Below are positions 1 through 8,026 of a DNA stretch of 64,000 bases, piece by piece; the first letter of the stretch is position 1, and each line of letters starts with the position of its first letter. Source of the DNA: Curvibacter delicatus NBRC 14919 (GTDB lineage Bacteria; Pseudomonadota; Gammaproteobacteria; Burkholderiales; Burkholderiaceae_C); contig NZ_BCWP01000020.1 of the NCBI RefSeq assembly GCF_001592265.1, forward strand, positions 1 to 64,000, given 5' to 3'. A program made the translations under genes and the position numbers. A model generated the notes under the pieces. It did no database searches and had not been told where the DNA came from. It saw nothing but the letters and a program-made list of their open reading frames with translations.

Positions 1-1
1 C

Positions 2-565
2 TTCTCCTATGACGCCCAGGCTTGGTTCGGTCGTGACTATGACCGTCTGGTGATCAAGGCTGAGGGTGATCTGCTTGAAGGCAAGGTGCCGGAAGCCCGT
101 ACGGAAGTGTTGTGGGGGCATGCCTTCGCGCCGTTCTGGGACACCCAGTTGGGTCTGCGTAGCGACAGCGGCGGCGGGTCGGAGCGCCGTTGGCTGGCTG
201 TAGGGGTGCAGGGACTGGCGCCTTACTGGTTCGGGGTCGACGCGGTGGCCTACATTGGCGAAGGCGGTCGGACGGCGCTGCGCCTGGGGGCCGAGTATGA
301 AGTCCTGCTGACACAAAAGCTGATTCTCCAGCCACGCGTCGAATTCAACATCTATGGGCAACCGGATGAGGCGCGCGAGATCGGCAGCGGTTTGTCCAAC
401 GGCACGGCCGCGCTGCGCCTGCGCTACGAAATCAATCGTCAGCTTGCTCCTTACATTGGCGTTGAGTGGAAGGGCAAGTACGGCGCCACCGCCGATCTGG
501 CGCGCACCGCCGGCGAGCGCACCGAAGAGTCGCGCTGGGTGGCCGGTGTGCGCTTCTGGTTCTGA
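2..565 (+). CDS. copB: Copper resistance protein B, C-terminal part (CopB), truncated by window edge
   Basis: CopB is an outer-membrane or periplasmic protein of the cop/pco copper-resistance system, thought to bind or sequester copper at the cell surface. The frame is open from base 2, so the true start lies upstream; 187 residues are visible. The visible part has the alternating pattern of an outer-membrane beta-barrel, includes the family-like stretch YDAQAWFGRDYDR near the start, and ends GVRFWF, a typical terminal aromatic residue for outer-membrane insertion. The Met-rich N-terminal region expected of the family is outside the window. It is followed after 62 bp by a cupredoxin gene on the same strand, consistent with one copper operon. 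Confidence 0.88.
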   Translation, partial: FSYDAQAWFGRDYDRLVIKAEGDLLEGKVPEARTEVLWGHAFAPFWDTQLGLRSDSGGGSERRWLAVGVQGLAPYWFGVDAVAYIGEGGRTALRLGAEYEVLLTQKLILQPRVEFNIYGQPDEAREIGSGLSNGTAALRLRYEINRQLAPYIGVEWKGKYGATADLARTAGERTEESRWVAGVRFWF

Positions 566-627
566 ACTTCATCCGCACGTTTCACGTTTTTCATCTTTTT
601 CAACTTCATCAAAAAGGCAGTTTCAAC

Positions 628-1137
628 ATGCAAAAATCTCTTTCCATTCTTCTGCTCGGCGTGGCACCGGTTCTGGCGATCGCCGCGGGCGATCATGGTG
701 GTCATGACATGGGCGCCATGAACGGCAACATGGCCGGCATGCATCAGGGCGAGCACAACTCGGCCGCCGGGCGGGCAGGCGACCCGGCCAAGGTCAGCCG
801 CACCATCGAAGTGACCATGGACGACACCATGCGCTTCAGCCCGAACCAGGTTTCCGTCAAGGCAGGCGAGACGATCCGCTTCTTCGTCAAGAACGCCGGC
901 AAGGTGCCGCACGAGATGGTGATTGGCACGACGAGTGAGCTCAAGGCGCATGCCGAGATGATGCGCCAGATGCCCGGCATGAAGCATGCCGAAGCCAATA
1001 TGGTCAATCTGGCAGCGGGCAAGCGCGGCGGCATCGTCTGGCAGTTCGACAAGGCGGGCGAAGTCGATTTCGCATGTCTGATCCCCGGCCACATGGAAGC
1101 CGGCATGAAAGGCCAGATCAAAGTCGCGGATAACTAA
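628..1137 (+). CDS. copI: Periplasmic cupredoxin-like copper protein (CopI type)
   Basis: A 169-residue exported blue-copper-like protein probably handling periplasmic Cu(I)/Cu(II). The start MQKSLSILLLGVAPVLAIAAG is a clean signal peptide. A His/Met-rich linker follows (GDHGGHDMGAMNGNMAGMHQ), then a plastocyanin/azurin-type domain (about residues 50-169). Its candidate ligands are His in KVPHEMV and Cys, His and Met in CLIPGHMEAGM near the C-terminus. A longer in-frame start exists upstream, but this ATG gives the signal peptide. It lies between copB and a broken DUF411 gene. Assignment to CopI rests on size, domain and neighbours; a generic plastocyanin-like protein is the alternative. Confidence 0.82.
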   Translation: MQKSLSILLLGVAPVLAIAAGDHGGHDMGAMNGNMAGMHQGEHNSAAGRAGDPAKVSRTIEVTMDDTMRFSPNQVSVKAGETIRFFVKNAGKVPHEMVIGTTSELKAHAEMMRQMPGMKHAEANMVNLAAGKRGGIVWQFDKAGEVDFACLIPGHMEAGMKGQIKVADN

Positions 1138-1147
1138 ACAGCCAGCA

Positions 1148-1373
1148 ATGAAGATGGCCATGCACACACCCATTGAATTCAACCGCCGACGCTGATTGGC
1201 GGGGCGCTTGTGCTGCCACTGGCTGGGGCATGGGCAGCACAAGCGCCCCAGCGTCGAGGTCTGGAAAGACCCAGGCTGCGGCTGCTGCAAACAAAGCTGC
1301 CTACAGCGTGTTGCTGCTCAAAAAAGAGGGCAATTCCACGGTTTACCAAATGTATGAAGGAAACAAATCATGA
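1148..1373 (+). pseudogene. Decayed DUF411 metal-binding protein gene
   Basis: Pieces of a DUF411 protein, a small periplasmic metal-binding family common in copper loci, survive in three frames. The N-terminus begins with an ATG at 1148 (MKMAMHTPIEFNRRR) and runs into a TGA. One base later the signal-peptide continuation LIGGALVLPLAGAWAAQA reads in another frame. The signature VEVWKDPGCGCCK (1253-1291) reads in the first frame again. Immediately afterwards a C-terminus-like piece, AYSVLLLKKEGNSTVYQ, reads in the third frame to a TGA at 1371-1373. Most of the domain between the Cys motif and this C-terminus is missing. So there are two single-base frameshifts and one internal deletion. The old stop overlaps the next ATG (ATGA), as in an intact coupled operon. 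Confidence 0.75.
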
Positions 1374-1717
1374 AATCAATGAGGCAACTGCTCATCCTCG
1401 TATCGATCGCGTCGGCCGCGGCCTTCGGCAGTGCTTTCGCGCAGGCCACGATGGACCACAGCAAAATGGGCGGCATGCAGATGGTGGCCAGCAATGAAAT
1501 GACCCAGGGAGAGGTCCGCAAGATCGACAAGGACGCCAAGAAGATCACGATCAGGCATGGCGAGATCAAGAACCTTGAGATGCCTCCCATGACCATGGTG
1601 TTTCAGGTCAGGGATCCGGCTTTGCTGGAGAAGGTCCAGACCGGCGACCAGGTTCAGTTCAAAGCCATGAAGGACAGTGGCTCACTGGTGGTGACCGATC
1701 TCCAGCCTGTCAAGTAA
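1370..1717 (+). CDS. CusF-like periplasmic copper-binding protein
   Basis: A 115-residue protein with a signal peptide (MKSMRQLLILVSIASAAAFG, cleavage near AFAQA) and a CusF_Ec-type small beta-barrel (about residues 40-113). CusF proteins carry Cu(I)/Ag(I) in the periplasm and hand it to a CusCBA-type pump. The family-like core is visible as GEVRKIDKDAKKITIRHGEI followed by MPPMTMVFQV. The His and the two Met residues correspond to CusF metal ligands; the conserved Trp of E. coli CusF is not evident. An N-terminal MDHSKMGGMQM may add binding sites. The start codon overlaps the end of the DUF411 remnant and has a good AAGGAA upstream. No CusCBA pump is in the window. Confidence 0.83.
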   Translation: MKSMRQLLILVSIASAAAFGSAFAQATMDHSKMGGMQMVASNEMTQGEVRKIDKDAKKITIRHGEIKNLEMPPMTMVFQVRDPALLEKVQTGDQVQFKAMKDSGSLVVTDLQPVK

Positions 1718-1831
1718 TAAGTAATGCCGTGATTCCGGCAGGCCGGCAGGTTTCAATGGCCCAGGTGGCGGCGTTGAAGAAGGCAACTCGCGCGCCATGT
1801 GGATCAATTTGAGTTAAAGATTGACGAATAT

Positions 1832-1859
1832 GGGGGCGTAAGAACTTTTGTGTAAACGG
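1832..1859 (+). repeat. Left inverted repeat of the IS256-family element
   Basis: It pairs with 3121-3148. Inner bases TTTTGTGTAAACGG match the complement of the right end perfectly, while the outer half is degenerate (GGGGGCGT against GAGGGTGT). Confidence 0.75.
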
Positions 1860-1903
1860 TCAATTGGCAGGAAACTGCTGCGCTCCCATGGAAATGCAAA
1901 TCA

Positions 1904-3112
1904 ATGACCGTCACGAACGAACTGATCGACAGCCTGCTGGCTGACTACAAAAAACCTGAAGACCTCATCGGTGAGAACGGCCTGCTCAAGCTGCTCACCA
2001 AAAAACTGGTGGAACGCGCCTTGCAAGCCGGGATGGCCGAGCACCTGGGCCACGCCAAGAATAACACGGGGGCCAACCCGGCAACACCCGCAACGGCAAG
2101 AGCAAGAAAACCCTCAAGGGCGACTTTGGTGAGCTGCCCATAGAAATCCCGCGGGATCGGCATGGCAGCTTCGAGCCGCAGATCATCCCCAAGCACCAAA
2201 CCCGTTGGAGCGGCTTTGACGAGAAGATCCTGTCGCTCTACGCCCGCGGCATGACCGTGCGAGAAATCCAGAGCCACCTGGAAGAAATGTACGGTGCCGA
2301 GGTCTCGCCCACGCTGATCTCCTCGGTGACGGATGCCGTGATGGACGAAGCCAAGGCCTGGCAGGCGCGTCCGCTGGACGCGCTGTACCCCAGTCTACCT
2401 GGACTGCATCCATGTCAAAACCCGCGATGCCGAGGCTGTACGGGCCAAAGCCGTGTACCTGGCGCTGGGCATCAGCATGACTGGCGAGAAGGAAATTCTG
2501 GGCCTGTGGATCGCCCAGACCGAGGGTGCCAAGTTCTGGCTGCTGGTGGTCACCGAACTCAGGAACCGGGGCGTGCAAGACATCTTCATTGCCTGCGTGG
2601 ATGGTCTCAAGGGCTTTCCTGATGCCATCGAGGCGGTGTACCCCAAGACGGCCGTGCAGCTGAGCCTGGTGCACATGGTGCGCCACAGCCTGAATTACGT
2701 GAGTTGGAAGCTGCGCAAGGCGGTGGCCGCTGACCTGAAGACCGTCTATGCCGCATCCACCGTGGATGAAGCATCCATCCGACTCAATGAATTCGAGGAC
2801 AAGTGGGGTGCGGACTACCCGACCATCGTCAAATCCTGGCGCAGCAACTGGGCACGCATCACATCGTTCTTCGACTACCCGCCGGAGATACGGCGCATCA
2901 TTTACACGACCAACGCGATTGAGTCAGTGAACATGAGCTTGCGAAAGATCACCAAGAACCGGGGTTCCTTCCCCAGTGACGACGCGCTGCTGAAGTTGTT
3001 CTATCTGGCCCTGGCCAACATCAGCAAGAAATGGACGATGCCGCTGCGGGACTGGAAGGCTGCATTGACCCGGTTTACCATCCAGTTCGAGGAGAGAATG
3101 CCCAAGCCTTAA
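1904..3112 (+). pseudogene. IS256-family transposase, two frameshifts
   Basis: The reading frame starts MTVTNELIDSLL at 1904 and covers about 400 codons, the usual size for this family. It changes frame near 2079 (after [10 protein letters not shown]) and again near 2390-2396 (between DALYP and VYLDC). All expected blocks are present: the zinc-finger-like N-terminal region, [10 protein letters not shown], the first catalytic Asp in [11 protein letters not shown], the second in [13 protein letters not shown], and the Glu in TTNAIESVNM. The family uses a DDE mechanism with a circular intermediate. With two shifts no functional enzyme is made unless both are bypassed, so it is scored as a pseudogene. 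Confidence 0.88.
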
Positions 3113-3120
3113 CACTCGCC

Positions 3121-3148
3121 CCGTTTACACAAAATTCGGGACACCCTC
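3121..3148 (-). repeat. Right inverted repeat of the IS256-family element
   Basis: Complement of the left end; it begins 8 bp after the transposase stop codon. Its outer end, GAGGGTGTCCCG on the minus strand, looks like the less eroded of the two. Confidence 0.78.
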
Positions 3149-3335
3149 TTTGTTACCGCACGTCCGGTCGGCTGCGGCGACAAATTTGATAGCTCTGACC
3201 ATCAGAAAAGCGTAGCAAATAGCGGAGACTTGTGGGGTTTAGATGCGAACCCGCCGTCTATGATGTCCTAATATCTCTCTGGTGATCAGTTATCGCTTTG
3301 AAGACTGTTGTAAGCCAAAGAAGGCGGGGAACTCC

Positions 3336-3644
3336 ATGAATCTTGCACTAACTCCATTGAGCTCAATACAAGCCGTTGTCGGAATGAGCCAACCGCTCGT
3401 TAAGAGCCCGAGTGCTGTTGGCGCCGGATTTGCCGACGCAATATCCCAGGCATTGAAGGACACGAGTGCCCTCCAGAAAGAGTCTGGGCGCCTCACCAAG
3501 GAGTTCACCCTCGAAAACCCAACGGTAAGCCTGGAGCAGACTATGCTGACAGGGGTCAAATCGAATATTTCCTTCCAGGCGAATTTGCAAGTTCGAAACC
3601 GTTTAGTTCAGGCCTACACAGAAATTTCAAATATGCAAATTTGA
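3336..3644 (+). CDS. fliE: Orphan FliE-like flagellar/secretion rod protein
   Basis: A 102-residue protein whose C-terminal half matches FliE, the adaptor between the MS ring and the rod of the flagellar basal body. The visible pattern is FADAISQALKDTSALQKESG, then a short linker and TGVKSNISFQANLQVRNRLVQAYTEISNMQI, the hallmark helix of the family. The ATG at 3336 follows a purine-rich AAGGCGGGGA at good spacing; a longer frame from 3282 is less likely. No other flagellar or type III secretion gene is nearby, and base composition is lower in GC than the flanks, so it was probably carried in with the surrounding mosaic. Whether it is expressed is unknown. Confidence 0.6.
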   Translation: MNLALTPLSSIQAVVGMSQPLVKSPSAVGAGFADAISQALKDTSALQKESGRLTKEFTLENPTVSLEQTMLTGVKSNISFQANLQVRNRLVQAYTEISNMQI

Positions 3645-3787
3645 GCGGTCAGCGTTGAAGATACTTGCTTCTGGAGGTAACTGGTGATCTTCGCTAGCCC
3701 TCTTTCTCCCATGAATATGAGAGACACGCGCGTCCCCAGAGCAACACCTGCGGCTCACACTTATCTGACTGCAGGGTAAGTCGGCGC

Positions 3788-4354
3788 TCAAACGGTGCTA
3801 GCCGTAGGCATGCCGAACTGCGCAATTTTTCGTAGAGCATGGTGATCACCACCGAATTTGCAGATCGCCTCACAATGTTCGCGCAAGTCATCAAACGGTA
3901 AATAGCCGAACTTGCCAGTGTGAGTCAACCCACTAAAAGAGGGGCGCGCAAGATGCGCCATGACCTCCTGCCCTCGCGATTTGGGTGCAGCGATATAACA
4001 ATGACATGCGTCATGGTCCATCCCGGAAACCAAGTCTCTCATTCGCAATATGCCCGAGTAGATGGATGTGCTTTTTTCAACCTCGAATGCCGCTACGATC
4101 CGATTCGAAGTACGGCCCAACCAGAGCACGTCAATCAGTCCAACGGTATCTCGTACTGCGAGGCTACCGCTTAAGACAGGCATCTCCGGGATGGTCATTT
4201 TCGCAAATGAGTCGCCGCAGCACGAACGGTGTCGGTCATTTCTTGCAACGTGGACATCAAGTTCAAGCGTGCGCCCCATGCGAATCAGTATACGGTCACG
4301 CGCCAAGCGCGACTGCTTTAGTGACGACGAGGGAAGGAACGCGCTCCCCGCCGA
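3788..4354 (-). pseudogene. 5'-truncated nuclease-like (PD-(D/E)XK-type) gene remnant
   Basis: An open frame of about 170 codons runs leftward directly after the czcI stop codon and in the same frame. The only possible start is a TTG at 4304-4306 with no obvious ribosome site. The protein contains IDVLWL, then AAFEVEKSTSIYSGILRM, YIAAPKSRG and RPSF. I associate this series with a group of restriction-endonuclease-fold proteins in which D and ExE/K are catalytic. The N-terminal part such proteins normally have is missing. The simplest reading is a 3' fragment joined to czcI by recombination near 4345. Family assignment is from memory of the motif pattern. Confidence 0.5.
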
Positions 4355-4708
4355 TCAGGCGAGGACACGCCACTGCGGGCGTTCTAAGCGTTCGAAAGGT
4401 GGCGACGTAAGACGCGCCCAATAGTCCGCTATGTCTAGGGACGAACTGGACATCGGCGGGAAAGTCACCTCTCCAGGCAGGGCTGATGAACACCCGGCAT
4501 GGCAGGATACGCAATCAGGGTCGCCAGCACCAGTTTTGGCTGGATCGGGTGCTGCTTCTTTTCCATCAGCAGCCTTGTGCTGATGGTCATGATGGCCGAA
4601 GTGCCTGGCCGCCGCACCGGTTTCGTGCTGGCAATACACGCTTACTGCCGCCCAGCTGAGTTGCAGCGGGAGCAGGATCAGCAGAAGGATGGGGAGCCAG
4701 CGGCGCAT
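4355..4708 (-). CDS. czcI: CzcI-like cobalt/zinc/cadmium resistance accessory protein
   Basis: A 117-residue exported protein. The start MRRWLPILLLILLPLQLSWA is a signal peptide. The mature part is His/Cys-rich (FGHHDHQHK; then DPDCVSCHAGCSS) and ends with the family-like FERLERPQWRVLA. CzcI proteins accompany Czc/Cad heavy-metal efflux systems and are thought to be periplasmic metal-responsive accessory proteins; their mechanism is not settled. It lies 151 bp downstream of cadA on the same strand and is followed immediately by a foreign gene fragment, so a czcCBA set that often follows czcI is absent here. Confidence 0.78.
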   Translation of the reverse strand: MRRWLPILLLILLPLQLSWAAVSVYCQHETGAAARHFGHHDHQHKAADGKEAAPDPAKTGAGDPDCVSCHAGCSSALPGEVTFPPMSSSSLDIADYWARLTSPPFERLERPQWRVLA

Positions 4709-4859
4709 GGTCGGCATTCTAGCGGGTCTGGCCCACACCTTGCACAGCCCCTGCACAGCCAGGAGAAAGCTTGGAGTGGCCGAGCTGAAGCAGGTCCGTG
4801 GCGCGGACGGAGCCGGAACCCGTCATCGAGGGTCTGCCGCGGTGTTCCATGATGTTCTT

Positions 4860-7079
4860 TCAGGGTTTGGTCTTCAACAGGCGCAGGCCGTTGAAGACCA
4901 CGATCAAGCTCGCGCCCATGTCGGCGAACACGGCCATCCACATGGTGGCGCTGCCCAGGACGGACAGCACCAGGAAGACCGACTTGATACCCAGGGCCAG
5001 CACGATGTTCTGCCACAGCACCGCGCGCGTGCGCCGTGACAACCGGATGAGTTCCGGGATGCGCCGCAGGTCGTCATTCATGATGACCACGTCGGCCGCC
5101 TCCATGGCCGTGTCCGTGCCCGCTGCACCCATGGCGATGCCAATGTCGGAGCGTGCCAGGGCCGGGGCATCGTTGATGCCGTCGCCTGCCATCGCGGTGG
5201 GGCCGTATCGACCTTGCATGTCCTCGATGGCTATCAGCTTGTCTTCGGGCAGCAGGTTGCCGCGGGCATCGTCGATGCCGGCCTGCCGGGCGATGGTCTG
5301 CGCGGTGGCCGGGTTGTCGCCCGTCAGCATCACCGAGCGCACCCCCAGGGCATGAAGCGCGGCCAGGGCCTCGCGTGAACTCTCCTTGATGGTGTCGGCC
5401 ACGGCAAAAATGGCCAGTACCTGGCTGTCCATGGCCAGCATCGTCACGGTGCGACCTTGGGTCTCGTGTTCCGCCAGCCGTGCTTCGATGGCCGGACTGC
5501 ACAGGCCCTGCTCTTCGATCAGGCGATGGTTGCCCAGGATCAGCGTCTGCCCGTCGTTGCGGGCCTGGATGCCCCGGCCGGGCAAGGCCATGAACTGCTC
5601 CAGTTGTCCATTGCTTCGATCCAGACCTTGCGCGATGGCCTTGGACACGGGGTGATCCGAGTGGGCCGCCAGGTCACCCGCCCAGCGCAGCACCTGTGTT
5701 TCCTGGAGCAGCGAGGGCAGCACCTCGGTGGCCACCAGTTTGGGCTTGCCTTCGGTAATGGTGCCGGTCTTGTCCAGAGCGATAACCTTGATCTTGTGCG
5801 CGCCTTCCAGGTAGACCCCGCCCTTGATGAGGATGCCGCGTCGCGCTGCTGAGGCCAGGCCGCTGACCACCGTGACCGGCGTGGCGATGACCAGGGCACA
5901 GGGGCAGGCAATGACCAGCAGGACCAATGCCTTGTACAGGCCTTCGGTCCAGCTCAATCCCATCAGCCAAGGAGACAAGATGGCCACGGCCACGGCGAAC
6001 GCGAACACCGCCGGCGTGTAGATGGCCGCGAGCTTGTCCACGAACTGCTGAGTTGGCGCGCGGCTACCCTGGGCCTGTTCCACGGCCTGGATGATGCGGG
6101 CCAGCGTGGTGTTGCTGGCGGCGGCGGTCACGCGCACTTCCAGCGCGCCAGTGCCGTTGATGGTGCCTGCGAAGACCAGGTCACCAACCGCCTTGTCGAT
6201 GGGCATGCTTTCGCCTGTCACGGGCGCCTGGTTGACCGCGCTGTTGCCATCGACGACCATACCGTCAAGCGGAATGCGCGCGCCGGGCTTGACCCGCACT
6301 ATGGCATTCAGCGCCACGTCGGCAGCAGCCACCAGTTGCCAGTCGCCGCCGGGCTGGCGAACCTCAGCCGTATCCGGCGTGAGATCCAGCAGGCTTTTGA
6401 TGGCGTTGCGTGCCCGGTCCACGGCCTGCGCCTCGATAAGTTCCGCGATGGCGTAGAGCGCCATCACCATTGCCGCCTCCGGCCACTGGCCGATCAAGAA
6501 GGCGCCTGTAACGGCCACTGTCATCAGCGCGCTGATGTTCAGCCGCCCCTGCCGCAAGGCGGCAAATCCCTTGCGGTAGGTAGAGAAGCCGGCCAGCCAG
6601 ATGGCCGCCGCCGCCAGGGCCATGCCGGCTCCTTTGTAGACAGCTGTCTCAGGCGCGAAGAAGTCCAGCAGCTCGGCCGCGATGGCGAGCAGCAGGGACG
6701 CACCCAAGCGCCACAAGCCTTCGGACATGGGCGCATGCGGGTCGGCCTGCTCCTCCACCGTCACGGGCTGGGGATCGAAGCCGGCTTGGCGTAAGGCCGC
6801 GAGGGCGCGCGGCATGGTCTCAGCCGGCGCATCGATGCGCAGGGTGCGTGCGGCGAGCTGGAAACCAAGACCGCGCACACCGGTGATGCCGGCCAGTGCG
6901 TGCCGGATTTCGCTTTCTTCGGACGCACAGTCCATGGTCGGGATGCGGAACACCGCACCATCTCCGCCAGGCTGCTCAACATTGGCCTTGGATGACGCGG
7001 GCGCCACACTGCAGGCGCTGCTACAAGCACATCCGGGGTTTTTGCCTTGTTCTGGGATTTTCTGAAATTGCATTTCCAC
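4860..7079 (-). CDS. cadA: Cd2+/Zn2+/Pb2+-exporting P1B-type ATPase
   Basis: A 739-residue inner-membrane pump expelling divalent soft metals from the cytoplasm. The order is a Cys-rich N-terminus (CACSSAC at residues 17-23), a heavy-metal-associated domain whose motif is MDCASEE near residue 50 (one Cys instead of CxxC), then membrane helices. The transport motif CPC is at 392-394, the phosphorylated DKTGT at 436-440, the P1B-specific HP in SDHPVSK near 476, and the hinge GDGINDAP at 632-639. It is transcribed divergently from ynfA-cadR, with a MerR-type operator between. A lead-specific PbrA is the close alternative; metal preference cannot be settled from sequence alone. Confidence 0.92.
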   Translation of the reverse strand: MEMQFQKIPEQGKNPGCACSSACSVAPASSKANVEQPGGDGAVFRIPTMDCASEESEIRHALAGITGVRGLGFQLAARTLRIDAPAETMPRALAALRQAGFDPQPVTVEEQADPHAPMSEGLWRLGASLLLAIAAELLDFFAPETAVYKGAGMALAAAAIWLAGFSTYRKGFAALRQGRLNISALMTVAVTGAFLIGQWPEAAMVMALYAIAELIEAQAVDRARNAIKSLLDLTPDTAEVRQPGGDWQLVAAADVALNAIVRVKPGARIPLDGMVVDGNSAVNQAPVTGESMPIDKAVGDLVFAGTINGTGALEVRVTAAASNTTLARIIQAVEQAQGSRAPTQQFVDKLAAIYTPAVFAFAVAVAILSPWLMGLSWTEGLYKALVLLVIACPCALVIATPVTVVSGLASAARRGILIKGGVYLEGAHKIKVIALDKTGTITEGKPKLVATEVLPSLLQETQVLRWAGDLAAHSDHPVSKAIAQGLDRSNGQLEQFMALPGRGIQARNDGQTLILGNHRLIEEQGLCSPAIEARLAEHETQGRTVTMLAMDSQVLAIFAVADTIKESSREALAALHALGVRSVMLTGDNPATAQTIARQAGIDDARGNLLPEDKLIAIEDMQGRYGPTAMAGDGINDAPALARSDIGIAMGAAGTDTAMEAADVVIMNDDLRRIPELIRLSRRTRAVLWQNIVLALGIKSVFLVLSVLGSATMWMAVFADMGASLIVVFNGLRLLKTKP

Positions 7080-7093
7080 TCCTTGTTGGGTTT

Positions 7094-7125
7094 GATTGGG
7101 AACCCTGTAGCGGCTTTAGAGTCAA
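7094..7125 (-). promoter_or_regulatory. CadR/PbrR-type MerR operator-promoter for cadA
   Basis: On the minus strand a TTGACT -35 element (7125-7120) is followed by the dyad ACTCTAAAG-CCG-CTACAGGGT (7122-7102) and a weak -10 about 20 bp downstream. The long spacer and the sequence are typical of MerR-family activators of the CadR/PbrR/ZntR branch, which untwist the spacer when metal binds. A possible rightward promoter (TTGATT at 7092, TAGAGT at 7117) overlaps the same dyad and could serve ynfA-cadR. Confidence 0.78.
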
Positions 7126-7166
7126 GCCCGTAAGATGCAATAATCTTGGTCTGATTCTGCCTTGCC

Positions 7167-7508
7167 ATGCTAGAAGCTTTTCGCGTCTCTTCTTTGTTCA
7201 TCCTCACCGCTTTGGCGGAGATCGTGGGCTGTTACCTGCCCTGGCTGGTGCTGGTCCAGGGCCGCAGCCCTTGGCTGCTGCTGCCTGCGGCGCTGGCACT
7301 GGCGTTTTTTGCCTGGCTGCTCACTCTGCACCCGCAGGCTGCCGGCCGCACCTATGCGGCCTACTGTGGTGTCTATGTGATGATGGCCCTGCTTTGGCTC
7401 TGGCGTGTCGATGGCGTTACGCCCACGCGCTGGGATCTTGCAGGCGGCGCCATCTGCCTGCTGGGCATGGCCCTCATTGCTTTCCAACCCCGCACGGCCG
7501 GAGCCTGA
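7167..7508 (+). CDS. ynfA: YnfA/UPF0060 family small membrane protein
   Basis: A 113-residue inner-membrane protein with four predicted helices, matching the UPF0060 family in length and in landmarks: [15 protein letters not shown] near the N-terminus, [12 protein letters not shown] and the C-terminal [16 protein letters not shown]. YnfA resembles small multidrug-resistance transporters in topology; its substrate here is unknown. It sits 16 bp before cadR and opposite cadA, a frequent place for it in mobile cadmium modules, so a role in metal or cation stress is plausible but not shown. Confidence 0.85.
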   Translation: MLEAFRVSSLFILTALAEIVGCYLPWLVLVQGRSPWLLLPAALALAFFAWLLTLHPQAAGRTYAAYCGVYVMMALLWLWRVDGVTPTRWDLAGGAICLLGMALIAFQPRTAGA

Positions 7509-7524
7509 GATCGGGAGTCGTTAC

Positions 7525-7971
7525 ATGAAGATCGGTGATCTGTCGAAATTGACGCAAACCCAGGTCGAGACCATTCGCTACTACGAGCGCGAAGGCCTGC
7601 TGCCCAAGCCGGCCCGGACCGAGGGAAATTATCGGATTTACGGGCACGGCCATGCCGAACGGCTGGCGTTCATACGGCACTGCCGCGGCTTGGACATGAC
7701 ACTCATCGAAATCCGGCAACTGCTGCATTTCAAGGACGCGCCGCAGGAGAACTGTGGCGAAGTCAACGCTCTGCTGGATGCCCACATCGGCCATGTAGTG
7801 GCTCGCATCCGTGAATTGCGCGCCCTAGAGAAGGAGCTGAAAGCCCTACGTGAGTGTTGCCGCGAAGCCCTGCAGGCAGCAAATTGCGGCATTCTCAGTG
7901 AGCTCTCCCGGCCCCTTGAGCGCAGGGCCGGATCCATTACCGGGCATGTGCACAGAACCCATAGCGGCTGA
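7525..7971 (+). CDS. cadR: Cd(II)/Pb(II)-responsive MerR-family regulator
   Basis: A 148-residue regulator with the MerR winged helix at the N-terminus (MKIGDLSKLTQTQVETIRYYEREGLL), a dimerisation coiled coil, and the metal-site cysteines of the CadR/PbrR branch: one in ENCGEVNALLD and two in RECCREALQAANCGIL. The HCRGLDMTLIEIRQLL segment is diagnostic for this branch. It should bind the dyad upstream of cadA and activate the pump on Cd or Pb stress. The short His-containing tail GHVHRTHSG is usual for CadR. The start at 7525 gives the standard N-terminus. Confidence 0.9.
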   Translation: MKIGDLSKLTQTQVETIRYYEREGLLPKPARTEGNYRIYGHGHAERLAFIRHCRGLDMTLIEIRQLLHFKDAPQENCGEVNALLDAHIGHVVARIRELRALEKELKALRECCREALQAANCGILSELSRPLERRAGSITGHVHRTHSG

Positions 7972-8026
7972 GCTAAGGAATCATCTCAGTGAATCGCGCC
8001 GCATACTACCTGCAACAATCAAAGCC

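Larger units (their letters stand above)
1832..3148 (+). mobile_element. IS256-family insertion sequence, degenerate
   Basis: The element is delimited by imperfect inverted repeats at 1832-1859 and 3121-3148 that share a perfect 14-bp inner core (TTTTGTGTAAACGG and its complement). It encloses one frameshifted transposase. Flanking 8-bp sequences (ACGAATAT left, TTTGTTAC right) do not form a target duplication, so either the insertion is old or one flank has been rearranged. It separates the copper genes from the orphan fragments at 3.3-4.3 kb. Confidence 0.85.

Noticed and set aside
1824-3156. 8-bp target duplication of the IS256-family element
   Set aside because: Left ACGAATAT and right TTTGTTAC do not match at any small shift tried.
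7948-7985. Possible left terminal repeat of the Tn3 element (GGGCATGTG...GAGCTAAG)
   Set aside because: It resembles the right end only in GGG, CATGT, CCC and the last CTAAG. The remaining positions do not match, and the segment lies in the cadR coding end.
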